Shown here in pieces: positions 1 through 6,685 of a stretch of 9,510 nucleotides of DNA. The first letter of the stretch is position 1, and each line of letters starts with the position of its first letter. Both the position numbers and the translations under genes were made by a program. The notes below the pieces were generated by a model. That model saw only the letters and a list, made by a program, of their open reading frames with translations. It was not told the origin of the DNA and ran no database searches. This DNA comes from JAYVIQ01 sp043770215 (GTDB lineage Bacteria > Bacteroidota > Bacteroidia > Cytophagales > JAAEPT01), in the NCBI GenBank assembly GCA_043770215.1, contig JAYVIQ010000119.1, positions 1 through 9,510 on the forward strand, read 5' to 3'.

Positions 1-2
1 GT

Positions 3-29
3 TTTGAAGATTATAAATCTAGATTGTAA
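3..29 (+). CDS. Possible C-terminal end of a plus-strand gene lying left of the window
   Basis: The third plus-strand frame is open from the left edge and reads FEDYKSRL before a TAA stop at 27-29. A charged tail of this kind is plausible for a protein, and a strong hairpin followed by a T run starts about 105 bases further on, as expected behind a plus-strand gene. The evidence is thin: only eight codons are visible, and the first frame is also open, to a TAG at 55-57. No function can be assigned. Confidence 0.25.
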   Translation, partial: FEDYKSRL

Positions 30-102
30 AAGCATATTATTTTTCATTTGCAATTAGAGTATTAGGGAATATTAAACATGTTTTTTTGCAAAATTGCTTT
101 GT

Positions 103-132
103 AAGAAAATAAATCAATAGAAAATTCTATTG
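103..132 (-). terminator. Weak hairpin with T-rich tail, possible minus-strand terminator
   Basis: CAATAG (115-120) and CTATTG (127-132) form a six- to eight-base-pair stem. Read on the minus strand it is followed by ATTTATTTTCTT, a U-rich tract. It could end the transcript of the YfhO gene, whose stop codon lies about 180 bases away. The stem is short and AT-rich, so this is a weak call. Confidence 0.25.
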
Positions 133-134
133 TT

Positions 135-208
135 AGAGAATAAATTATGAATGAGGTTATAGAAAAGGATTTTTCTGTTAAACCTCATGTAATTTATTCT
201 CTTTTTTT
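135..208 (+). terminator. Long hairpin with T7 tail, likely rho-independent terminator
   Basis: The left arm AGAGAATAAATTA (135-147) is perfectly complementary to 190-202, and ATGAGGTT (151-158) to AACCTCAT (181-188); the two blocks are separated by a TGA/G bulge. Inside, AGAAAA (161-166) pairs with TTTTCT (171-176) around a GGAT loop, so almost the whole segment folds into one rod. It is followed on the plus strand by seven T at 202-208. No T run follows on the minus strand directly, so it probably ends a plus-strand transcript entering from the left. Confidence 0.6.
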
Positions 209-313
209 ACACTTTTATTTTATAATAGTTTTAGATTTTATTTGTCTTCCAGTGATTTAGTACTCAAATTTTAAGTACATTTTGTATGTTACCATTCTTT
301 TAAATTTTCTTAA

Positions 314-2695
314 TTAAGCTAAAATATTGGTTTTTGGTGGACTTTTTGTAAGTACGTTAGATTTTTTATTTGTTAGTTCTTTATAGATTACAAAAGAAAA
401 TCCAAGGGTTACTATTGAAATAAGTAAAATAGAAAAAACAAGAGATATTTGCTCTCCTAAAATGTAACTTTGGGGCTCAAATTTAAATTCTATTTTATGA
501 TTTCCAGCAGGTATTTTTAATGCTCGTAAAATATAGTTCACTCTAAATATCTCAGATTCTCTTCCATCTATGTAAGCTTTCCAGCCAGCGGGGTAGTATA
601 TTTCAGAGAAAACTGCTAGACCATCACCTAAATTTGAGCTGCTATATTTCATATTATTAGGTTTGTATTTTTCAAAATTTATTTTCCCAACAGAAAGCGT
701 TTTTAAGTCACTTTTAAATTTACTTCTATCTATTACTGCTATTTTTTCAGGTTTAAAACTAGAATCTCCTAAAAAAGCCATTTCTTGATCAGCAGATTCT
801 ACTTCTTTAATGTTAGAAACAAACCAAGCGGGACCAAAAACTCCATTGTTAGCTTGTACTTTTCTTTCTTGTGTAATCACATACTTTGTATTCAACATAT
901 TTATTACATTCATATTGAATTTACTGATTTGTCTTTCAATCAAATCTTGGTAACGTTGCATTTTGGCTGCATCGTATCCGCCAATAGAATTATGAAAATA
1001 GGAGCAATTATTGGTGTTAAATGGATCGTTCAAATCAAAAACTCTGTAATATGATTTATCCTTTAAGATCTCTAAGTTGGCATCATCAGGTTGTAATTCA
1101 GATGCATTTTCTACATATTCATAAGAATCCCAATTCAAATATTTCCAATCAATACTCCATAAATCAAAAATAGAAATTGCCGATAGAGCTACAACTAATG
1201 CTGTTTTATTAAACGTGTTTTGCAAATATAAATAAATAGAAACAATGGCTAAACCGCTAAATATAAGAACATGAGCCAATGAATTAGATAACAATTCAAG
1301 TCTATATTGTTTTAACATATCAGTTTGATCAAGGTTTAACTGTTGTGGATAGTATCCTAAATTTCCATTTGTTTTGGTTAAAAAATAAACTAAAAGAGTT
1401 AACCCTACAAAAACTCCTGAACTCAAAAAGAAAGTTTTTTTCTTTTCTTCTTTATCCTGTATGTTCATGAAAAAATCTAGGCCCAAACCAGCACCAATTA
1501 CCATTGCTAAAATTACAAAGATCATAGCCATAGATACAGATCTAAATTTATTGAACAGTGGAAAATGGTCGAACATAAAATAATTAAACCATTCCATATT
1601 ACGCCCCCAAGCAAAGAAAAGCATAAGAATACCCGCTACCAAAACCCAGTAGTTTTTAATTTTTTTAATGTTTACTAGGTAAAATATAAATAGAAAAAAT
1701 AAAATACAACCCGCGTACACTGGGCCTGCCGTTCCAGGTTGATCCCCCCAGTAGCCAGGAATTTGTTCTCCATTCAATTCTTCGCCAGAAGCGCCACCGT
1801 ACAGGTGTGGAATCAATAAAGTAAAGGACTCCCATTTACCTTGCGACCATCCAAAAGCATAGTCTTTATCTAAACCCTCTGTAACTAATTCTGCTTTTTT
1901 AGTAGTGTTAGAATCAACCACAGGGGATAATTCTTTTTTTCCTCTTATACTATATTTCTGATATTCAAAAGTAGTCCAAAGAGAAGAAATGTGTGGACCT
2001 ACTGCTATTATCAAAGCAACTAATGTTAAGCCCAATACAGATATAACATGCTTAATTTCTTTGTCTAATATTCCCTTTATTATTTCAAATGAGAAATAAA
2101 CTGCACCAAAAAAGCCAAAGTAAAAAATAATCTGATAATGTTTAGAAGATAATGCTAATGATATACTGAGTGCCGCTAAAACAGTTCCAAGGATGTATTT
2201 TTTTCTAAATAATAAAGCCATAGAACCCAAAATAGCTGGTGTATAGGCAATAGCTAGGATTTTTGCATAATGGCCAGCTTCTAAACATACAATGCTGTAT
2301 GTATTAAAAGTATATGCAAAACCTAAAATTACAGATAGCAAACTATTTATACGTAAACATAATAGCAAAACAAAAACACCTAAAAAACTTAAAAATAGTA
2401 CATCAGCCATTTGAGGCAAAATCAGTAATGCATTATTAATTTTATTTGAAAAATTATTTATAAAGTATGTTCCAGTAACGTACAAAGGCATCCCAGAAAA
2501 TAACTTATTAGTCCATATTACTTCTTCATTATTATCAGCTCTGTAATCTCTAATTTCTTTGTTTCCATAAGCCGCTTGTACACCATCATGCAAAATCACT
2601 TGTTTGTCATCAAAAACCGACGGCTTTGAATAAATAAAAATGAGTGTGAGCATGATAAAAATATATAAAAATATGTTCTTGTTTACGAAATTCAT
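314..2695 (-). CDS. YfhO-family polytopic membrane protein (putative GT-C-type glycosyltransferase)
   Basis: This 793-residue protein has a first membrane segment at about residues 8-23, many further hydrophobic segments (for example about 98-114, 118-136, 146-163, 168-182, 188-206, 217-237) and a last one at about 747-772. Family signatures are WTNKLFSGMPLY at 61-72, EAGHYAK at 139-145 and a C-terminal extracytoplasmic block with YYPAGWKAYIDG at 700-711, followed by VNYILRALKIPAGNHKIEF. This ending is typical of YfhO proteins in Bacteroidota, and the length is within the family range. From established work, Bacillus YfhO takes part in glycosylating a cell-wall polymer outside the membrane with the lipid-linked-sugar synthase CsbB. 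The substrate here is unknown. The gene lies 44 bases downstream of a GT2 gene on the same strand and is probably co-transcribed with it. The GT2 neighbour lacks CsbB-like C-terminal membrane helices, so a CsbB/YfhO pair is not established. YfhO may also be a housekeeping gene marking the edge of the locus. Confidence 0.9.
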   Translation of the reverse strand: MNFVNKNIFLYIFIMLTLIFIYSKPSVFDDKQVILHDGVQAAYGNKEIRDYRADNNEEVIWTNKLFSGMPLYVTGTYFINNFSNKINNALLILPQMADVLFLSFLGVFVLLLCLRINSLLSVILGFAYTFNTYSIVCLEAGHYAKILAIAYTPAILGSMALLFRKKYILGTVLAALSISLALSSKHYQIIFYFGFFGAVYFSFEIIKGILDKEIKHVISVLGLTLVALIIAVGPHISSLWTTFEYQKYSIRGKKELSPVVDSNTTKKAELVTEGLDKDYAFGWSQGKWESFTLLIPHLYGGASGEELNGEQIPGYWGDQPGTAGPVYAGCILFFLFIFYLVNIKKIKNYWVLVAGILMLFFAWGRNMEWFNYFMFDHFPLFNKFRSVSMAMIFVILAMVIGAGLGLDFFMNIQDKEEKKKTFFLSSGVFVGLTLLVYFLTKTNGNLGYYPQQLNLDQTDMLKQYRLELLSNSLAHVLIFSGLAIVSIYLYLQNTFNKTALVVALSAISIFDLWSIDWKYLNWDSYEYVENASELQPDDANLEILKDKSYYRVFDLNDPFNTNNCSYFHNSIGGYDAAKMQRYQDLIERQISKFNMNVINMLNTKYVITQERKVQANNGVFGPAWFVSNIKEVESADQEMAFLGDSSFKPEKIAVIDRSKFKSDLKTLSVGKINFEKYKPNNMKYSSSNLGDGLAVFSEIYYPAGWKAYIDGRESEIFRVNYILRALKIPAGNHKIEFKFEPQSYILGEQISLVFSILLISIVTLGFSFVIYKELTNKKSNVLTKSPPKTNILA

Positions 2696-2699
2696 ATTG

Positions 2700-2717
2700 T
2701 AAAGTGATTAAAGTGAT
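2700..2717. repeat. Perfect 9-bp tandem duplication upstream of the YfhO start
   Basis: TAAAGTGAT occurs twice head to tail (2700-2708 and 2709-2717), in the 44-base gap between the GT2 stop and the YfhO start. On the YfhO coding strand it reads ATCACTTTA twice and ends five bases before the ATG, in the ribosome-binding zone. It may be a simple slippage duplication; a regulatory role is only a possibility. Confidence 0.55.
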
Positions 2718-2739
2718 ATTTTAAATGTTTTTAAATTTA

Positions 2740-3489
2740 TTAAAGTTTATTGATTTTTCTAAAGAATCTAACTACTATTATGCAATGAGCATATAGAGTT
2801 TTAATAAATCCAAAATGTTTTGTAAACACCTCAAACCGATCTATTAAGGAAGAGATCTTTTTTTTATCAGAAATTCCGCCAACTAAATATTTTGAAACAA
2901 TCATGTTTACATTAATATTTGAATTAGATTTTTCTAGAGCATTCAATATCCAATCTATATCAGCACAAAAACGATATTTTAGATTAAATTGACTGCATAA
3001 AGCCTTTCTTATGATAATTGATTGATGGCAAACAACCATGCCGTATTTGAAGTTTTGTTTATTGAGTTTTTTTGGTAGTTTATGAGGTGTTATAATACTT
3101 CTAACACCTATTTCTTTAAATACTTCATCTACATACATTGTTTCACCAAAGTATATATCTGAAGTAAGATTATTTATTCTAGCTATGTTTTCTAATACTT
3201 GATTATTGTAAAACTGATCGCCAGCATTCATAAAAATAATAAAATCGCCAGTAGATAATTGTTGACCTTTGTTCATAGCATCGTATAAACCAGTATCTTT
3301 TTCAGAGCTAATGATATTTATATTAGCTTTATATTTATTGATAATTTCTAGTGTGTTGTCAGTTGATTTTCCATCTATGACTAGATATTCTAAATTTTTG
3401 TAGGACTGATTTATAACGCTTAAAATTGTTTTTTCAATTAAACTTTCTCCATTATAAACAATAGTTACAACTGAAATTTTTTTATTCAT
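2740..3489 (-). CDS. GT2 family glycosyltransferase, polysaccharide biosynthesis type
   Basis: This 249-residue GT-A fold protein resembles the WcaE-like branch of family 2 transferases, which add a sugar from a nucleotide-sugar donor to a lipid-linked acceptor at the cytoplasmic face of the membrane. It opens with the usual first strand ISVVTIVYNGE (residues 5-15). Next come VIDGKSTDNT (37-46), the conserved SEKDTGLYDAMNKG (62-75) and the metal-binding region FMNAGD (86-91, in the DXD position). The acceptor-side elements CHQS (154-157) and ADIDW (176-180) follow. Length is normal for this group. There is no clear membrane helix, although the C-terminus (about 228-247) is hydrophobic and basic and may associate with the membrane. 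The ATG at 3489 starts at the conserved N-terminus. A candidate promoter lies just upstream, and the YfhO gene follows after 44 bases. Donor and acceptor cannot be read from the sequence. Confidence 0.9.
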   Translation of the reverse strand: MNKKISVVTIVYNGESLIEKTILSVINQSYKNLEYLVIDGKSTDNTLEIINKYKANINIISSEKDTGLYDAMNKGQQLSTGDFIIFMNAGDQFYNNQVLENIARINNLTSDIYFGETMYVDEVFKEIGVRSIITPHKLPKKLNKQNFKYGMVVCHQSIIIRKALCSQFNLKYRFCADIDWILNALEKSNSNINVNMIVSKYLVGGISDKKKISSLIDRFEVFTKHFGFIKTLYAHCIIVVRFFRKINKL

Positions 3490-3508
3490 AGAACACTTTA
3501 CTTAATTA

Positions 3509-3540
3509 TAAAGGTAAAATTATTTTCTTGAATTGGTCAA
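3509..3540 (-). promoter_or_regulatory. Candidate Bacteroidota-type promoter for the GT2-YfhO pair
   Basis: On the minus strand TTG (3540-3538) is followed after 21 bases by TACCTTTA (3516-3509), which matches the Bacteroidota -7 box TAnnTTTG in all fixed positions except the last. It lies 19 bases upstream of the GT2 start codon. The region is AT-rich, so chance matches are easy. Confidence 0.4.
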
Positions 3541-3602
3541 TAAAAAAAGGTTAAATTGATTCTCATGGGGTGAATTTTATTTTTAAAGCAGAGTAAAATG
3601 CA

Positions 3603-3610
3603 TACATTTG
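3603..3610 (+). promoter_or_regulatory. Candidate -7 promoter box (TACATTTG) for the GT4-methyltransferase pair
   Basis: TACATTTG is an exact match to the Bacteroidota -7 consensus TAnnTTTG. A good -33 TTG is not seen; TTTT at 3581-3584 lies 18 bases upstream in about the right place. Transcription would start near 3615-3618, that is, after the ATG at 3598 and about 16-20 bases before the proposed GT4 start. This bears on the start-codon question for that gene. Confidence 0.45.
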
Positions 3611-3633
3611 ATTTTCAATAGAAACATAATATT

Positions 3634-4839
3634 ATCGATAAAAAAATAAATATATTATTTGTTAATACCTACAGAGATGGTGGTGGTGCTGCAATTGCAT
3701 GCCAAAGAATTATGAACGCTCTTGTTTTTCATAAAGACAAAATAGAAACTAGTTTTTTAGATTTGCCAGAAGCTTCAAAAAGCAAACTTGGTTTGAAGTT
3801 TTTTTTTTACCTGGAAAAATTACTCTTATTCCCGTTTTTAGTTAAAAAGAACGAGTTATTTAAATTTTCTTTTTCTAAGTTTGGTGTAGACATTAGTAAA
3901 AATGAAAAAGTACAAAAAGCAGATATTATACACCTTCATTGGGTAAATAATGGGTTTTTATCTATTTCAACGCTTGAAAAATTGATTCATCTTAATAAAC
4001 CAATTGTATGGACTATGCATGACATGTGGCCAATTACTGGAGGGTGTACACATAGTAGAGGTTGTATGGAATTTGAAGTAAAATGTACTGGTTGTCATTA
4101 TCTTCATAGCTCTAAGCAATCAGAAAATCATTTAGCAAGCAAGTATAGAATTTTCCATCATAAAAATATAAATTTTGTGGCCTGTAGCACATGGCTGTAC
4201 GAATTAGCCAAAAAAAGTATAGTAACAGATGCAGAAAAGTGTTTTGTGATTCCTAATCCTTTAGATCCTATTTATGCAATAGAACCAAATGAAGCAGGGG
4301 AATCATTAGAGTTAGGTACTATAAACGTATTATTTATTTCCGCTAATATATTTGATCATAGAAAGGGCTTTAAATATTTATATGAGGCTGTTAATACTTT
4401 AAATAACGAAGGTTTTTCTATTAAGATACATGCAATTGGAAACAAGAAAGGGGTAGGGAAAAATACAGAATTTAAAAATGTCAATTTTCTAGGATACATA
4501 AATGATAAGGAAAGGTTAAAGAAAGAGTATCTAAAGGCTCATATCTTTTCTCTTCCATCCTTAGAAGAAAATTTACCAAATGTTATAATGGAGTCTTTGG
4601 CATGCGGAACTCCTGTACTTTCATTTGATATTGGTGGGATAAAGGATTTGATAATAAATTCTGAATTTGGTGAGTTGGTACAAGATGTTTCGCAAGAAAT
4701 GTTTACTAATCACCTTAAAAAAATGATTCTTAAAATAAAGAATTATGACAGGAAATTTATTTCTGAGAGCACTTTAGTAAAATTCTCAGAACAGAAAATA
4801 GCAGACCAATATTTAAAAGTGTATAATTCAATCATTTAG
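3634..4839 (+). CDS. GT4 family glycosyltransferase with a non-standard or lost start codon
   Basis: This GT-B fold transferase probably adds a sugar to a growing lipid-linked polysaccharide unit in the cytoplasm. Numbered from 3634 (401 residues), it shows the glycine-rich N-terminal loop VNTYRDGGGAAIA (10-22), LHWVNN (101-106) and WTMHDMWPITGGC (126-138). Four cysteines at 138, 144, 151 and 154 are arranged as in related polysaccharide GT4 enzymes and may bind a metal. The C-terminal nucleotide-sugar domain has PNPLD (207-211) and E-x7-E within EENLPNVIMESLACG (311-325; either E311 or E312 with the E320 region). The first ATG (3712) would delete the glycine-rich loop, which this family needs, so I place the start upstream. 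No ATG, GTG or TTG exists there, and ATC at 3634 (ATT at 3631 is equally possible) gives a natural beginning, (M)DKKINILFVNTY. The in-frame ATG at 3598 is followed by TAG at 3619. The gene may thus use a rare start codon or have lost its start. A run of ten T lies at 3799-3808 within the gene. The methyltransferase follows after 13 bases. Confidence 0.85.
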   Translation: MDKKINILFVNTYRDGGGAAIACQRIMNALVFHKDKIETSFLDLPEASKSKLGLKFFFYLEKLLLFPFLVKKNELFKFSFSKFGVDISKNEKVQKADIIHLHWVNNGFLSISTLEKLIHLNKPIVWTMHDMWPITGGCTHSRGCMEFEVKCTGCHYLHSSKQSENHLASKYRIFHHKNINFVACSTWLYELAKKSIVTDAEKCFVIPNPLDPIYAIEPNEAGESLELGTINVLFISANIFDHRKGFKYLYEAVNTLNNEGFSIKIHAIGNKKGVGKNTEFKNVNFLGYINDKERLKKEYLKAHIFSLPSLEENLPNVIMESLACGTPVLSFDIGGIKDLIINSEFGELVQDVSQEMFTNHLKKMILKIKNYDRKFISESTLVKFSEQKIADQYLKVYNSII

Positions 4840-4852
4840 ACTTTATAATTAA

Positions 4853-5587
4853 ATGGAAAACAAAGATGCAATAACGGAGAAATCTACTTGGTCTACGTAC
4901 TGGGAGAGTTATAATCCAAACAAAGTTTTATTTAAGAATCAGTTTACAACTCTCTTTTCTAAAGTAAAAAATGGGGATAACAAACTAGATTTTCTTGAGA
5001 TTGGCGGTTTTCCGGGTACTTTTTCTATATATTTTAAAAAATACAAACAATATAATGTTACACTTTTAGATTATTTTATTTCTCATGATGTGATTAATAA
5101 ATTATTAAAAATCAATAATTTGAATTATAATGATCTTGAAATTATTGAATCAGATTTTTTCAACTATAAATCAGATAAAAAATATGATTTAGTATTTTCC
5201 TCTGGTTTTATTGAACATTTTGAAGACACCAAGAATGTTTTAATTAAACACAATAGCTTGTTGAAAGAAAATGGAGAGTTATTAGTTACATTACCAAATT
5301 TAAAAGGGTTAAATGGTTGGGTTCAAAAGAGATTCGATTTAAAAAATTATACTATTCACAATGTGAAATGTATGGATATAGAATTACTTAAATCTATTTG
5401 TGTAGAATTAAATTTAAAAGATTTAGAGGTTTATTATTACGGAAAACCTATGGTCTGGTTAGAAAGCACAGCAAACGTTAGTCCCATAACTAGAACGTGT
5501 ATAAGACTGCTTTCTTCTATCATTAAGTTATTTCCTATTCAAGGTAAGTTTTTATCTCCTTATATAGTTTTAAGGGGAACTCGTTAA
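4853..5587 (+). CDS. Class I SAM-dependent methyltransferase
   Basis: This 244-residue protein has the Rossmann methyltransferase pattern. Motif I is FLEIGGFPGTFS (47-58), the acidic end of strand 2 is LLDYF (71-75), and the pre-motif ESDFF (99-103) lies near the adenine pocket. Then come YDLVFSSGFIEHFED (111-125) and LKENGELLVTLPN (about 137-149), the post-motif that follows strand 5 in this family. The EHF segment is typical of the Methyltransf_11/23-like group that methylates small molecules or sugars. The gene starts 13 bases after the GT4 stop on the same strand, so the two are probably one transcript and the methyl acceptor may be the sugar that GT4 adds or an end of the glycan. That acceptor is inferred from context only. 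The C-terminal region (about 205-240) is hydrophobic and basic and may touch the membrane. The start is the first ATG and leaves a plausible N-terminal lead. Confidence 0.85.
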   Translation: MENKDAITEKSTWSTYWESYNPNKVLFKNQFTTLFSKVKNGDNKLDFLEIGGFPGTFSIYFKKYKQYNVTLLDYFISHDVINKLLKINNLNYNDLEIIESDFFNYKSDKKYDLVFSSGFIEHFEDTKNVLIKHNSLLKENGELLVTLPNLKGLNGWVQKRFDLKNYTIHNVKCMDIELLKSICVELNLKDLEVYYYGKPMVWLESTANVSPITRTCIRLLSSIIKLFPIQGKFLSPYIVLRGTR

Positions 5588-5761
5588 TTTCAGATTTTTT
5601 TAAATCAAGATAATATAAATGCAAGTACGCCTAATTTTATTAGAAAATATTGAACTTCTTAGTGGTATTAGCTTCTAAGAGTGGAGGTATTTATAAATTT
5701 ATGGTTAGTATATTCGAATGGGGTATTTTTAACAATTTTTTAATTGTAAAAATTAAATTTC
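5588..5761. other. Convergent intergenic spacer between the two transcription units
   Basis: This AT-rich stretch lies between two gene ends. It contains TCTTAG/CTAAGA (5657-5662 and 5675-5680) and ACAATT/AATTGT (5732-5737 and 5742-5747, TTTT loop). Neither is followed by a clear T run on the exit side, so no good terminator can be named for either unit. Two tiny ATG-started frames (19 and 23 codons) are present but lack coding support. Confidence 0.5.
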
Positions 5762-6685
5762 TTATACTTTAAATTTTTTATTTAAGTATTTAAAAACTAT
5801 TTTACTGATAGAATATAATGATCTTCTTATTAGTGATTTAGAATATTTTTCTTTAATTTCTTTCGCAATTTGTAAATTCAGTATTGGTTCAGAAGTATAA
5901 TTTATTTCTAGTTTAATTGATGAAAACAAATTTCTTCTCTTTACTTTTTCGTTTCCTGAGTGGACACCTGTACCATCTAGACCAATGTTTTCTATGAGTG
6001 AAACAGGAGGTATTAAATGAAATTGTTTATTTAAGTAAGCTGAATACATAAATCTTATTGCCCAGGAATCTATTTCACCTGATAGTTGCTTTCTTAACAT
6101 AAAGCTATAATCGTTTCCTGCTTTATCGAATTGCTTGTTGTTGTTTAAATCTTTGAAAACCTCACTTGAATCTAGGTTCCATTTAATTTTTTTCCATCTG
6201 TCGTGCCAAGTTCCCCAGCCCCATGAAGATCCTCTGTGTGATAAAAACACTTCATTCCCAGAAACTACTTTTTCAATTTTATTAAACAAATAACCTGTAA
6301 CAGAAAAAATATCTTTATTGTTGGAATATTGATTCAAACAAGTGTTCATATAAGTCAAAAAGTAGCTATTTGTAATTATATCATCCTCTAAAACAATTAC
6401 AGCTTCATTAGTATTTAATATCATTTCTACCCCACTTATTACAGAGTTGGCAAGACCTTTGTTAATATCTGATTTGTAAATTGTAATTTTCTTAAATGTA
6501 TTTACACTTTCAATAAATTTTTGTATTTCATTAATTTTAATTATATCATTTTCTGTTTTGGGGCCATCACAAAAAATATAAATTTCACTTTCATTTGCTA
6601 ATAAATTAGCTTTTAAAGCTTCTATGGTTTTTCTAGTATGCTCTGGTCTATTGTAGACAAATAATACGATGGGGAATAATTTCAT
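5762..6685 (-). CDS. GT-A glycosyltransferase, GT2-like/GNT-I-like family
   Basis: I take the ATG at 6685, giving 307 residues. The alternative upstream start is a TTG at 6700 inside the preceding gene, whereas the ATG shares its A with the TAA stop of that gene (TAATG), a usual coupled arrangement. The protein begins FPIVLFVYNRPEHTRKTIEAL (4-24, near the first strand) and continues with IFCDGPK (37-43). It then has the metal-binding VLEDDI (98-103), the distinctive SHRGSSWGWGTW (149-160), DSWAIR (206-211) and IGLDGTGVHSG (234-244). This set marks a transferase group common in Bacteroidota polysaccharide loci and distantly similar to N-acetylglucosaminyltransferase I. It probably transfers a sugar from a nucleotide donor in the cytoplasm. 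It is the last gene of the minus-strand operon, facing the methyltransferase across a 174-base spacer. Sugar specificity is unknown. Confidence 0.85.
   Translation of the reverse strand: MKLFPIVLFVYNRPEHTRKTIEALKANLLANESEIYIFCDGPKTENDIIKINEIQKFIESVNTFKKITIYKSDINKGLANSVISGVEMILNTNEAVIVLEDDIITNSYFLTYMNTCLNQYSNNKDIFSVTGYLFNKIEKVVSGNEVFLSHRGSSWGWGTWHDRWKKIKWNLDSSEVFKDLNNNKQFDKAGNDYSFMLRKQLSGEIDSWAIRFMYSAYLNKQFHLIPPVSLIENIGLDGTGVHSGNEKVKRRNLFSSIKLEINYTSEPILNLQIAKEIKEKYSKSLIRRSLYSISKIVFKYLNKKFKV

Larger units (their letters stand above)
30..313. other. AT-rich intergenic region with palindromes, no gene seen
   Basis: This stretch lies downstream of the minus-strand YfhO gene and, probably, of a plus-strand gene beyond the left edge, so it would be a convergent spacer. 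It holds two inverted repeats: a short one at 115-132 and a long one at 135-202, described separately. A five-base-pair repeat at 260-264 and 274-278 (GTACT/AGTAC) is too weak to call. I find no open frame with protein-like content and no RNA gene. Confidence 0.6.

Noticed and set aside
260..278. Inverted repeat GTACT/AGTAC downstream of YfhO
   Set aside because: Five base pairs with no T-rich tail in the direction of transcription.
785..1054. Plus-strand open frame of 89 codons
   Set aside because: It lies wholly inside the YfhO gene on the opposite strand, has no protein-like motif and arises from AT-rich antisense sequence.
5732..5747. Hairpin ACAATT-TTTT-AATTGT as a terminator
   Set aside because: Only six AT-rich base pairs, with no T run after it on either strand.
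5701..5772. Small plus-strand frame beginning MVSIFEWG
   Set aside because: It is 23 codons long, runs into the end of the opposite gene, and shows no recognisable content.
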